Assembly (NCBI GenBank): GCA_964247295.1
Contig: CAXTTV010000016.1
Coordinates: 1 to 44,569 of the forward strand
DNA from: CAXTTV01 sp964247295
GTDB lineage: Bacteria > Chloroflexota > Ktedonobacteria > Ktedonobacterales > Ktedonobacteraceae
Direction of reading: 5' to 3'
DNA length: 44,569 nt
Position numbers and translations under genes: made by a program. Below, in pieces: positions 7,532 to 16,000 of this stretch. Each line of letters starts with the position of its first letter. Within the stretch, counting starts at the first letter, position 1. The notes under the pieces are model-generated. The model was not told where the DNA came from, made no database searches, and worked only from the letters and a program-made list of their open reading frames with translations.

Positions 7532-9352
7532 ATGGGCCAACTTATGGGTGGGCTGGAAGCCGAAGATTACGACCGTACATATTCTGATGGCGTGCTCTTG
7601 AAGAGGATTGTTCGTTACTTTAAGCCGAAGTTGAGGCTGATCTACTTTATTGCTGTGTTTGTGGTCCTCGCCGCAGCGCTCAATGCTCTGGTGCCAGTGC
7701 TGATCTCTAATAGCCTGGATCAACGCAAAGGATCACAGATTGGGAGCCTGACGGTTATCTTAATCGGCATGGTTATTGCCTCGGGCATCCTGGCCTGGAT
7801 CTTTAACTTTCTTCGTCAGTGGTTGACTGCTGTCAGCGTCAGCGATGTCGTTATGAGGTTGCAGAAGGATGCGTTTAGCTCGATTTTAGAGCGAGATCTT
7901 TCCTTCTTTGATGAGTATAACTCTGGGAAGATCGTTAGCCGGGTTACCTCTGATACAGAAGAGTTCTCGAAAGTCGTGACGCTCACGCTCAATCTGTTGA
8001 GCCAGAGCCTGATCTTTTTTTTAATTGTAGGGGTGCTTTTTTACCGCAACTGGCTTTTGACCCTGATCACGCTGACGATCACCCCTTTGATTGTGCTGGT
8101 TGCAATGCTCTTCCGCAGGTTCGCGCGCGAGATCACCCGTAAGAGCCAGAGATCCCTGGGTCGGGTCAACTCAAACGTGCAGGAGGCGATCACCGGGATT
8201 ACCGTTGCTAAAAATTTTCGCCAGGAACAGGCGATGTACACTGGCTTTCAGGAGGTCAACGAGCAGGCGTATCAGGTCCATCTGCGCTCAGGCTTTCTCT
8301 ACAACGGGATTTTTCCCATGCTCTTTATGATCGCCAATCTTGGAACCACGCTTGTTGTTTACTTTGGTGGGACTGGCGTGTATCATGGGCAGATTTCGGC
8401 GGGTGACTGGTTCCTCTTTATTCAGAGCATCGGCTTCTTCTGGCTCCCACTTGTGAGCATCTCCTCTTTCTGGAGCCAGTTCCAGTTGGGGTTAGCGGCC
8501 AGCGAGCGCGTTTTTGCCCTATTGGATGCAGAGGCGCGGGTGATCCAGAGGGACGCGTTGCCGGTATCCGAGATACGGGGTGAGATCGAGTTTCGGCACC
8601 TGTTCTTTAGCTATACAGATCAGCAGACCGTTCTCAAGGATTTCAGCCTGGACATTAAACCAGGTGAGAAGGTCGCGCTGGTTGGGCATACTGGGGCGGG
8701 CAAATCCAGTCTGGCGAAGCTGGTGGCCCGCTTCTACGAGTACCAGGGGGGCGACCTATTCATCGACGGGCGCGATATTCGGACGCTGGATCTTCAGCAA
8801 TATCGACGACACCTGGGACTGGTCCCACAGATCCCCTTCCTGTTCTCGGGGACGGTCGCCGAGAATATTCGTTATGTCAGACCAGAAGCCAGCGAGGCCG
8901 AGATTGAGAGGATCGCCAGTCTGGTTGGGAATGGCGACTGGCTAGAAGCCTTGCCCGAGGGTTTGCGGACGCAGGTGGGAGAAGCAGGTAAAGGGCTCTC
9001 GATGGGCCAGCGCCAACTGGTAGCCCTGGCCAGAGTGATGTTGCAGCGACCAGAGATTATCATACTGGACGAAGCCACCGCCAGCGTTGATCCTCTCACC
9101 GAAGCGCAGATTCAAGAGGGGATGGACCAACTCTTAAAGGGACGGACCGCTATTTTAATCGCCCATCGGCTCTCGACAGTCCAGCACGCCGATCGTATCA
9201 TCGTATTGGAACAAGGAAGGATCGTTGAGGAGGGAAGTCACCAGAGCCTGATGTACGCTGGGGGTCATTACGCTCAGTTGTATAATACCTACTTTCGGCA
9301 CCAATCGCCGGATTATCAGCCGGGCGAAGGCTTTGTTCCCGTTAAAAGATAG
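7532..9352 (+). CDS. ABC exporter half-transporter, catalytic-site subunit
   Basis: Second half of a heterodimeric exporter, 606 aa with N-terminal membrane domain and C-terminal ATPase. Walker A GHTGAGKSS (about residue 384), Walker B IIILDEATA with the catalytic Glu (about 509) and H-loop ILIAHRLS are all intact. The signature is LSMGQ instead of LSGGQ. In a head-to-tail dimer this altered signature faces the Walker motifs of the upstream subunit, which itself has Asp for Glu, so both defects fall in the same ATP site. That is the normal division of labour in asymmetric exporters. The ribosome site GAGGGGAG overlaps the end of the upstream gene, so the two are co-translated. Confidence 0.92.
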   Translation: MGQLMGGLEAEDYDRTYSDGVLLKRIVRYFKPKLRLIYFIAVFVVLAAALNALVPVLISNSLDQRKGSQIGSLTVILIGMVIASGILAWIFNFLRQWLTAVSVSDVVMRLQKDAFSSILERDLSFFDEYNSGKIVSRVTSDTEEFSKVVTLTLNLLSQSLIFFLIVGVLFYRNWLLTLITLTITPLIVLVAMLFRRFAREITRKSQRSLGRVNSNVQEAITGITVAKNFRQEQAMYTGFQEVNEQAYQVHLRSGFLYNGIFPMLFMIANLGTTLVVYFGGTGVYHGQISAGDWFLFIQSIGFFWLPLVSISSFWSQFQLGLAASERVFALLDAEARVIQRDALPVSEIRGEIEFRHLFFSYTDQQTVLKDFSLDIKPGEKVALVGHTGAGKSSLAKLVARFYEYQGGDLFIDGRDIRTLDLQQYRRHLGLVPQIPFLFSGTVAENIRYVRPEASEAEIERIASLVGNGDWLEALPEGLRTQVGEAGKGLSMGQRQLVALARVMLQRPEIIILDEATASVDPLTEAQIQEGMDQLLKGRTAILIAHRLSTVQHADRIIVLEQGRIVEEGSHQSLMYAGGHYAQLYNTYFRHQSPDYQPGEGFVPVKR

Positions 9353-9422
9353 GGGAGCAACTTGCGACGTTGGGAAAGTCAAAAGGAAGGGTGTTTTCTC
9401 ACCTTGCCATTGCTGGTAGGTT

Positions 9423-9447
9423 GGGTCACGTGTGGACCCGTGGTAAG
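9423..9447 (+). repeat. CACGTG repeat, copy 1
   Basis: GGGTCACGTGTGGACCCGTG starts at 9424 and reappears identically at 24046, in related form near 33175. GGGTC and GACCC can pair around ACGTGTG. The roughly 540-base gap 9353-9890 contains this repeat, an imperfect inverted repeat and MITE copy B, and no gene. Confidence 0.6.
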
Positions 9448-9487
9448 GGGACGCACTACCTGCATTCTCGAAGCCGAACCAAAGGCT

Positions 9488-9550
9488 CGTCGGTCATGCT
9501 CCATGGAAGACCCGCAGATACGTGAGCACAGACGGGGGTCATGGCCGACG
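9488..9550. repeat. Imperfect inverted repeat
   Basis: CGTCGGTCATG (9488-9498) and CATGGCCGACG (9540-9550) are complementary with one mismatch, 41 bases apart. It may be part of the same repeat unit as the CACGTG copy just upstream. No function is evident. Confidence 0.4.
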
Positions 9551-9632
9551 CTAAATCTTCATTTCTCATTCCCCCAGACGTATGCGTAGAGCGATGGCGA
9601 AGAGGGTGCATCGTGTTCCCATGGGTCCTCAC

Positions 9633-9838
9633 ACGACTCTGCTGGGAAAAGGGAACGCCCTTGAGGTGCGGGAGGAGCGCTTCGCGAAGCCTGCGCCAGG
9701 TGACGGCATGCAGGATCTCCCCGCAGGCATGGCGCGGTGCGCCAGATGCGGCACGTCTTCGCGGCGCTCGACGGGCCGTCCTCCGCCGCGTGAACGGGCC
9801 TTCTTTCATCTTTCTCCGAATTTCCCAGCAGAGTCGCT
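9633..9838 (-). mobile_element. MITE-like element, copy B (inverted relative to copy A)
   Basis: About 206 bp bounded by the same terminal repeats (…CGACTCTGCTGGGAAAA at 9634-9650; TTTCCCAGCAGAGTCG at 9821-9836). Its reverse complement matches copy A at 5345-5550 almost base for base from the right end through GGCCCGTTCACG; the last ~30 bases diverge more. Together the copies bracket the exporter operon. Confidence 0.75.
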
Positions 9839-9890
9839 TGCGACTCCCCTAAGCTTCCTGGTTGCTTTCCTCTCAAATATGCTTGAGCTC

Positions 9891-10475
9891 CTATGCTTTC
9901 TGGAGCAGATCGCTGTACGATCCACCGAAAACCGGCAGCTCATCCAATCTGAGCTGTTGGATAACCGTTACGTGTTCACGCTTACCCTCCTCTGAGCTTA
10001 CCTTCGGTCCCAATACCGTCTCCAGTTCCACAAAATCTCCCAGACCTGTTACATGGTCCAGATGGATACGTGTGTAGTTGTACATATAGAGCTTGCGGAC
10101 CTTTTCAACGATCACCCGCAGGCCGAGCGTCAGCTCTAAGGCGGCCTTCAGGTTCGCGGGCTCATTGACAGGACTCAGAATATACTTACTCAGCCGTGAT
10201 CCCGTCTGATCTGGGCGATGATATCCAATGAGCGTTGCGCCTCTCTGATCCTGTTCGGCCTGACTTCCGACCTGTGAGGAAGTCCCCGCTTCAAGCAAAT
10301 CCCACTCCCTCAGTTTCAGACGGCCACTGTTGGTGATAAAGTAAGTATCAGTCTGACGGAGCGTTCCGGCATAGATCGCCCCCGTGATCCGCGCCAGTTG
10401 CTCGATCTCTTGCAGTGGAAGCTGTATCGTGCATTGAACTTTCAACTCAATATTCTGCATTAAATTGTGCTCCAT
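9891..10475 (-). CDS. CYTH-domain protein (class IV adenylate cyclase/thiamine-triphosphatase fold)
   Basis: 194-aa soluble protein of the CYTH superfamily, whose members act on triphosphates inside a beta-tunnel using acidic residues and metal. Seen motifs: an early ELK (NIELKVQC), DTYF followed by GRLKLRE, then VEKVRKLY, and the strand RIHLDHVTGLGDFVELE. These fit the CyaB-like branch best, but substrate (ATP, thiamine triphosphate or polyphosphate) is undetermined. The ATG overlaps the stop of the SMR gene (TGATG), so it is translationally coupled to a multidrug transporter and falls under the TetR regulator upstream. A second in-frame ATG six codons later is also possible. Confidence 0.82.
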   Translation of the reverse strand: MEHNLMQNIELKVQCTIQLPLQEIEQLARITGAIYAGTLRQTDTYFITNSGRLKLREWDLLEAGTSSQVGSQAEQDQRGATLIGYHRPDQTGSRLSKYILSPVNEPANLKAALELTLGLRVIVEKVRKLYMYNYTRIHLDHVTGLGDFVELETVLGPKVSSEEGKREHVTVIQQLRLDELPVFGGSYSDLLQKA

Positions 10476-10801
10476 CAATGGCTGGCACCGCTCAGGTTCA
10501 GGCCCACCACGCCCAGGATAATCAATACCAGCGATCCCACCTTCAAAAGATTGATCGGTTCTTTGAAGAAAATCACCCCAATAACCACAATCAGGGCCGT
10601 TCCCAACGCCGACCAGAGCGCATAGGTTAAGCCAAGATCCAGCTTTTTAATTGTTAGAGACAAAAAGAAAAACGTTAGACCATAGGAGACAACAACGATA
10701 ATCGACGGGACCAGCTTTGTAAAGCCCTCTGTGAGCTTCAGAAAGCTGGTCCCAATAACCTCAAGAATAATTGCCAGAATCAGGTAGACAATTGGCGACA
10801 T
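10475..10801 (-). CDS. Small multidrug resistance (SMR) transporter
   Basis: 108-aa, four-helix membrane protein of the EmrE/SugE family, which works as a dimer and exchanges protons for cationic drugs or guanidinium-type compounds. The essential glutamate is at residue 14 (YLILAIILEVIGTS), and the helices carry the usual pattern, e.g. GLTYALWSALGTALIV with the conserved Trp. I chose ATG 10801, preceded by AAAGGAACG; the frame remains open further upstream, but those extra residues are unlike any SMR N-terminus. It lies 28 bases after tetR and overlaps the CYTH gene. Confidence 0.93.
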   Translation of the reverse strand: MSPIVYLILAIILEVIGTSFLKLTEGFTKLVPSIIVVVSYGLTFFFLSLTIKKLDLGLTYALWSALGTALIVVIGVIFFKEPINLLKVGSLVLIILGVVGLNLSGASH

Positions 10802-10829
10802 CTTTATCGTTCCTTTATGTGAGTAATGC

Positions 10830-11390
10830 TTATGGAAGAGTAGTATCTTTATCGGGAGCATGGGCAAGTCTCAGCAGCATCTCCTCAACCTGCCGCCGCT
10901 GCTCGCCTTGAGGAGGAGCGAGATTCAGCATATCCGCGAAGAGCAGCCCATCGATCGCCAAGCGGATAATCGTTGCCAGCGTGGGATCAACTCCGTCGTC
11001 CTCGGCTTGCGCTTGCCAGCCGATGTACTGTTGCCGAATATTCTTAAGCAGATCCGGATTATTGCTAACCGCCGCCAGCAATCCAGAGGTTGCATCCAGA
11101 TCTTCTCCATTGCTGTAGAACGACGAGCGTATATACGCTCGAAGCCAGTGCCCCGGACCAGCCTTTTCAATCGCCAACTGGCGCTCCAGATCCAGCTCAA
11201 AATCGTTTACCCAGGCCGAAAGCATTCCCTGGATCAACGCATCTTTACTGGGGAAGTGGTAGAGCACCCCCCCTTTGCTGACCCCGGCCTCGCGAGCCGC
11301 AGCCTCAATTGTGAGAGCGCTAATCCCGTCGCGTTTCACCACGCGATATGCCCCCTCAAGGATCGCTCGCCGTTTTGATAATGTATTCAT
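10830..11390 (-). CDS. TetR-family repressor of the SMR-CYTH operon
   Basis: 186 aa with an N-terminal TetR helix-turn-helix: ILEGAYRVVKRDGISALTIE, then AAREAGVSKGGVLYHFPSKD (about residues 10-55). The C-terminal ligand-binding domain resembles TetR_C_6. It is the first gene of a leftward operon followed by an SMR pump, so it most likely senses a pump substrate and represses its own operon. A good operator lies directly upstream at 11400-11415. The start ATG is the only one giving a complete helix-turn-helix. Confidence 0.92.
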   Translation of the reverse strand: MNTLSKRRAILEGAYRVVKRDGISALTIEAAAREAGVSKGGVLYHFPSKDALIQGMLSAWVNDFELDLERQLAIEKAGPGHWLRAYIRSSFYSNGEDLDATSGLLAAVSNNPDLLKNIRQQYIGWQAQAEDDGVDPTLATIIRLAIDGLLFADMLNLAPPQGEQRRQVEEMLLRLAHAPDKDTTLP

Positions 11391-11399
11391 AATCTAGTG

Positions 11400-11415
11400 T
11401 ACCGTCTGGACGGTA
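11400..11415. promoter_or_regulatory. TetR operator
   Basis: TACCGTCTGGACGGTA is a perfect inverted repeat with 7-bp arms and a two-base centre, beginning 10 bases before the tetR ATG. The arm sequence ACCGTC is typical of TetR-family operators, so this is the probable autoregulatory site. Confidence 0.75.
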
Positions 11416-11505
11416 TAGAATCAAGAGCTTGTGAAAGGATTGTTTGGTTTTATTGTTTAGGATATACAGTAGATCTACCTGGAACCAGTTTTCGCCCTTA
11501 TGATC

Positions 11506-11535
11506 TTGACTTTAGGTGTTAGCACGTGCTAATAT
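11506..11535 (+). promoter_or_regulatory. Promoter of the FTR1 permease gene with embedded palindrome
   Basis: TTGACT (11506-11511), 18 bp, then TAATAT (11530-11535). The perfect palindrome TTAGCACGTGCTAA (11519-11532) fills the spacer and runs into the -10 box, the classic place for a repressor. Given the iron permease downstream, an iron-responsive regulator (DtxR/IdeR or Fur type) is the natural candidate, though the sequence is not the standard box of either. The leader to the ATG is about 140 bases. Confidence 0.6.
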
Positions 11536-11675
11536 CCGACTATAAAGCTAGGGAATGAAGTAAGGATACGGTTTGATCTGGCTGGGAGAGATCTGAAGGC
11601 TTGATTAGTTTCAGACGTATCTAGAGAGTTCGCGACAGGGGCCGTGAGCTTTTTGAAATCCATAAAGGATGGTAC

Positions 11676-12704
11676 ATGATCGTGAATAATCCATCAGTTG
11701 CACTATTAGCAAAGACAGGAAAGGTATTTATTCGGATTGTTCTCGTGCTGGCGGCGGCTATCGTTGTGGGCGCGCTGGTCTGGCAGGGGATAACCTCCTC
11801 GGGCGCGCCCGATCCGACACTGCCACATTTAGATCCCAAGGCCGTGATTATGAACACCGGCCTGCTCGTATTTCGTGAAGGGTTAGAGGTTATCTTAGTC
11901 CTTGCCGCCATCACCGCGAGCTTAAAGGGGAAAAATCATACATTTCAGCGCCCGATCGCGATCGGGGCTGGATTGGCCCTGCTGGCCGGTGCGGTCACCT
12001 GGTTTGTCGCGATCGCCCTGTTGAATTCCGTGAATGCACCCGCTTTGGATGTTCAAGCCGCCACCGGTCTGCTTGCCATCGTTGTTTTGCTGGTAATCAT
12101 GAACTGGTTCTTCCATAAAATCTACTGGACTGCCTGGATCTCCATGCACAATAAGCGCCGCAAGACTTTGATGAAGCAGGCGCAGATGGAGAAGGCTGAG
12201 GAAGGCCATCAAGCGCGAACCTCCTTGGGCTTTGCCCTGCTGGGATTTAGCGCGATGTACCGAGAGTGTTTTGAAGTTGTGCTCTTCTTACAGAACCTGC
12301 GGTTACAGGCTGGCTCAACCGTCGTCCTTCAGGGAGTCGTGATCGGTATGGCCTTTACCTCTATCGTTGGTGTGCTCACATTTATTGTGAACCGGAAGTT
12401 GCCGTATAAAAAGATGTTGATCGCCACCGGTGCCATGCTTGCCATCGTTTTATTAGTCATGGTAGGGGAGAGTGTGCAGGAGATGCAGCAGGCAAGCTGG
12501 ATCTCAACAACGGCACTGCCTATCCCACTCCCCGAATGGTTGGGCGTCTGGTTCGCGATCTTCCCGAACGTAGAGGGATTGGCGGCTCAAGCTTTTGCTG
12601 GTATCTTTGTCATCGGCTCCTACTTCCTAGCCCAGTATATTCAGGTCGGGAAGGCTCGTAAACAATCCAGAAGCGAGTCTATGGAGTTAGAACCAGCCCT
12701 GTAA
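11676..12704 (+). CDS. FTR1-family iron permease
   Basis: 342-aa polytopic membrane protein of the FTR1/EfeU family, which moves ferric or ferrous iron inward. Both diagnostic REXXE iron-binding motifs are present in transmembrane helices: REGLE (about residue 68) and RECFE (about 198). About seven hydrophobic segments are visible. An N-terminal hydrophobic helix precedes a short loop before the first REXXE helix. Unlike many efe operons, no EfeO or EfeB (imelysin or peroxidase partner) follows; two terminators end the transcript, so it is monocistronic. AAGGATGG precedes the ATG. Confidence 0.92.
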   Translation: MIVNNPSVALLAKTGKVFIRIVLVLAAAIVVGALVWQGITSSGAPDPTLPHLDPKAVIMNTGLLVFREGLEVILVLAAITASLKGKNHTFQRPIAIGAGLALLAGAVTWFVAIALLNSVNAPALDVQAATGLLAIVVLLVIMNWFFHKIYWTAWISMHNKRRKTLMKQAQMEKAEEGHQARTSLGFALLGFSAMYRECFEVVLFLQNLRLQAGSTVVLQGVVIGMAFTSIVGVLTFIVNRKLPYKKMLIATGAMLAIVLLVMVGESVQEMQQASWISTTALPIPLPEWLGVWFAIFPNVEGLAAQAFAGIFVIGSYFLAQYIQVGKARKQSRSESMELEPAL

Positions 12705-12742
12705 CTTTTCTTAAACAAACAACCATAGAGCTATACATAGCC

Positions 12743-12792
12743 CGAAAAGCCGGTCAGGAAAACAAATATTCCTAACCGGCTTTTCGATTTTT
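12743..12792 (+). terminator. Rho-independent terminator of the FTR1 gene
   Basis: CGAAAAGCCGGTCAGGAA pairs with TTCCTAACCGGCTTTTCG (one mismatch) followed by ATTTTT. It starts 38 bases after the stop codon. Confidence 0.88.
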
Positions 12793-12826
12793 AAAATGAG
12801 GTTAAGGAATCTTAACCTCATTTTAT
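12793..12826. terminator. Second, tandem terminator hairpin
   Basis: AAAATGAGGTTAAG and CTTAACCTCATTTT form a perfect 14-bp stem with a GAAT loop, flanked by A and T runs, so it could work in either direction. The rest of the gap to 13083 is very AT-rich and holds the next promoter region. Confidence 0.75.
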
Positions 12827-12994
12827 ATCATAGTGTTTCATAATAGCTTTTTATGATGTGAATAAGAGGTTTGGGCAGATAAAAGGTTTGATTTGGACAT
12901 TGACAATTTTTAACAATCCCTTTATATTACTGTAAATGCATATATCGAATATTAAATTCGTCTAAATTATATCTACTGAATTTAATTTTTTGAA

Positions 12995-13014
12995 TCTTAC
13001 AGTATGTTGTAAGA
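12995..13014. promoter_or_regulatory. Inverted repeat upstream of the beta-propeller gene
   Basis: TCTTACA and TGTAAGA (7-bp arms, six-base spacer) lie about 70 bases before the ATG, in AT-rich sequence. A possible operator; no defined promoter boxes accompany it. Confidence 0.35.
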
Positions 13015-13083
13015 CGCTTTTACCCCTCTGTAAAACTATGCTTTAAGGCTAAGATCGGCCAGGATCTTAGTGAAGGAGTTTCT

Positions 13084-16000
13084 ATGTTTGCGCAAAATCC
13101 CACGCGACCGCAGAGTATGAGAATGATGAAGAAAAGTGGAAGTGTAGCTTTATTATTACTTTCTCTGTTCATGTATCTTAGTTATGGATCGACGAGTGCG
13201 AATGCAGATTCGACATCTTCCTCACAGCCAAAACGAGCCACGCATTTTCAGGCAGCCCCCGATAATACCGCAATGTTGACCTTCAAGGGCAACAACGCTC
13301 GGACTGGTCAGAACTTGAATGAGACCATCTTAGATACCACCAATGTAAATCCTAATGCGTTTGGTAAGCGAGTATCTTATCCTCTTGATGGTCAGGTGTA
13401 TGCTCAGCCGTTATATCTACCGAATGTCACGATCGCTGGAGCGGCGCATAACGTTGTATTCGCGGCGACCGAGCACGATAGCGTCTATGCCTTTGACGCG
13501 GATCAGACGAGTGCGGTTCCAAACTATTTATGGCATAGTAGCCTGGTTCCCAGCGGAGCCAGTGTCCCCACAAATACAGATGTTGCCTGCCGGGACATGG
13601 AGCCAGAGATAGGCATCACCAGTACGCCAGTGATTGACCCCAAGACCGGGACACTCTACGTGCTTTCTTATACGAAAGAGAACGGCAATTTCGTTTATCG
13701 GCTGCACGCCCTCAACATAGCGGATGGCAGTGAGATGCCTGGGAGCCCGGTGACCGTGAGTGCCACGGTCAATGGTAGTGGCGCGGGAAGCGTCAATGGA
13801 AAGATCACCTTTGATCCCTTAAAAGAGCGTAACCGTGTGGGTATGCTGCTTCAGAACAACCAGATCTACACAGCTTATGGCTCGTTCTGTGATAATGATC
13901 CCTATCATGGCTGGGTGATCAGCTATGCGTATAATGGTTCCTCATTTCAGCAGAACGCTGTTTTCAACAGCACTCCTGATGGCACCCGAGGAGGAATCTG
14001 GGCCGCTGGTGGAGCGCTGGCTGGCGACGACAATGGAAGCATCTACTTCAGCAGTGGTAACGGCACCTTTAATAAGAGTGGTAATCACAATGAGGTTGGT
14101 GACGCCATTGTGAAGCTCTCACCGGATCTCAAGATCACCGACTACTTCGCGCCCTTTAATCAGACCTGTCTGGAAGATGTAGATGCCGATCTGGGATCGG
14201 GTGGGCCGATGTTAACACCAACCAATAATCATCTTTTTGAAGGTGGTAAAGAGGGACGGATCTATATCCTGGATCAGAACAATCTTGGGCAGAATACAAC
14301 TCTCGCCAATGCCTGCAACAATCAAAATCGTTTCGATGTGGACAAGGTGGTGCAGGAAACGCCGCCCAGAACCGTTGGCGGCATCTTTAGCACGCCGGTC
14401 TATTGGAACGGCTCTAATGGTGAGAACGTGTTTTACTCTTCGGTTGGTCATACAACGGTTGCCTTCAAACTGGACAGCACCGGCAAATTAGTCTTACCCG
14501 CCAGCAGTCAGACAGCTAGAAATTTTGGTTTTACTGGCGGCAATCCGGTTGTCTCCAGCAATGGTCAGCAGCCTGGGACCGGCGTTCTGTGGATGCTTGA
14601 TCCCGCTGGTCTTCTCAGAGCCTTTGATGCGACCGATCTAGCAAAAGAGCTTTACAACAGCAATCAAAACAGTGCTCGTGACAGCATGGGGACCTATGTG
14701 AAGTTCAGCTCTCCAACCGTCGCGAATGGCGAGGTTTTTGTTGGAACCTCTAACTCCTTGAATGTCTATGGGCAGGTAGATGGTGGTTCAGCGAATCCGA
14801 ACGCCAGCTTTAACAATGCCGGTAGTAGCAGCGATCGCGCGACCGCGCTGGGCAATCTTGATGGAGCTGGTAATAGCTATTCGTATCAGGCCCTGATCGC
14901 GGCTGGTATTAGCCGCAATCAGACGCTTGTACACAACGGCGTGAAATTCTCCTGGCCTGACGCGTTACCAGGAGCCAAGAATAACTATCAGGCGATTGGC
15001 CAGACGATTCCTGTCACCTCAAAAGATGGAGATACAACCCTGGCTTTCCTGGGAAGCTCTGTAAATGGATCTACCAGTGGAAACGGAACCCTTCACTTTG
15101 ACGATGGTAGCAGCGCGCCATTTACATTGAAGCTTACCGATTGGTGGGCCCAGAAGCCAACGAATGGTAACCAGGTAGTTGCTTCGATGGGGTACTATAA
15201 CAACTTAAAAGGTCGTGGGAATGTAACGGTCAGTCTTTTCTACACCGATGTTCCCCTTCCATCTGGTAAGCATCTCAAGAGTGTAACATTACCGAAGACC
15301 ACTGGCGCGCAGATGCATATCTTCGCTACAGGTACGCGGGGAGCGAATGCGGCACCCGCCAGCAATGGTTATAACAACGTTGGGATTACCAATGAGACTT
15401 CTCCTGATCTTGGCAACATTGATGGAGCTGGTTACAGCTATTCTGCTCAAGCTTTACAGGCTGCGGGTCTAAACACCGGCGATAACGTGTTCTTTGGCAG
15501 TGTTGTCTTTACCTGGCCGAACGTAACGCCTGGTTATGCTGACAACTATACTGCTCATGGGCAGACGCTCGCGGTAGATAATTCAGTTCCTAACGCCCAT
15601 CGGCTGGCCCTGATCGGGTCCGCTACAAATGGACCATCCAGTGGGACCGCGACCATCAACTACACCGATGGTAGTACGCAGCCGTTTGTACTGGGCTTTA
15701 GTGACTGGACACTTGGCGGTGGAACTCAGCCGATGACCTATAGCAATCGTAAGTTTGCCTCTCTGCCCTATAGGAACGGAATCGATGGACGCCAGAATAC
15801 TGGTAACTACATTTTCTACACCGATGTGGTCACTCAGGATGGCAAAACCGTGAAAAGCGTTACGCTCCCGACCACTGTTAATCGGGGAAGCCTCCACGTC
15901 TTTGGTGTCAGCACTAACGCGACCGCCGCAGCCCCGGCCTACAACAATGTTGGGATCACCAACGATGGAACTAAGGTGAACGCTGACTTTGACGGTGTTG

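Noticed and set aside
10860..11378. 172-codon open frame antisense to tetR
   Set aside because: Lies wholly over a clear TetR gene; composition is Arg/Gln-rich as expected for a shadow frame.
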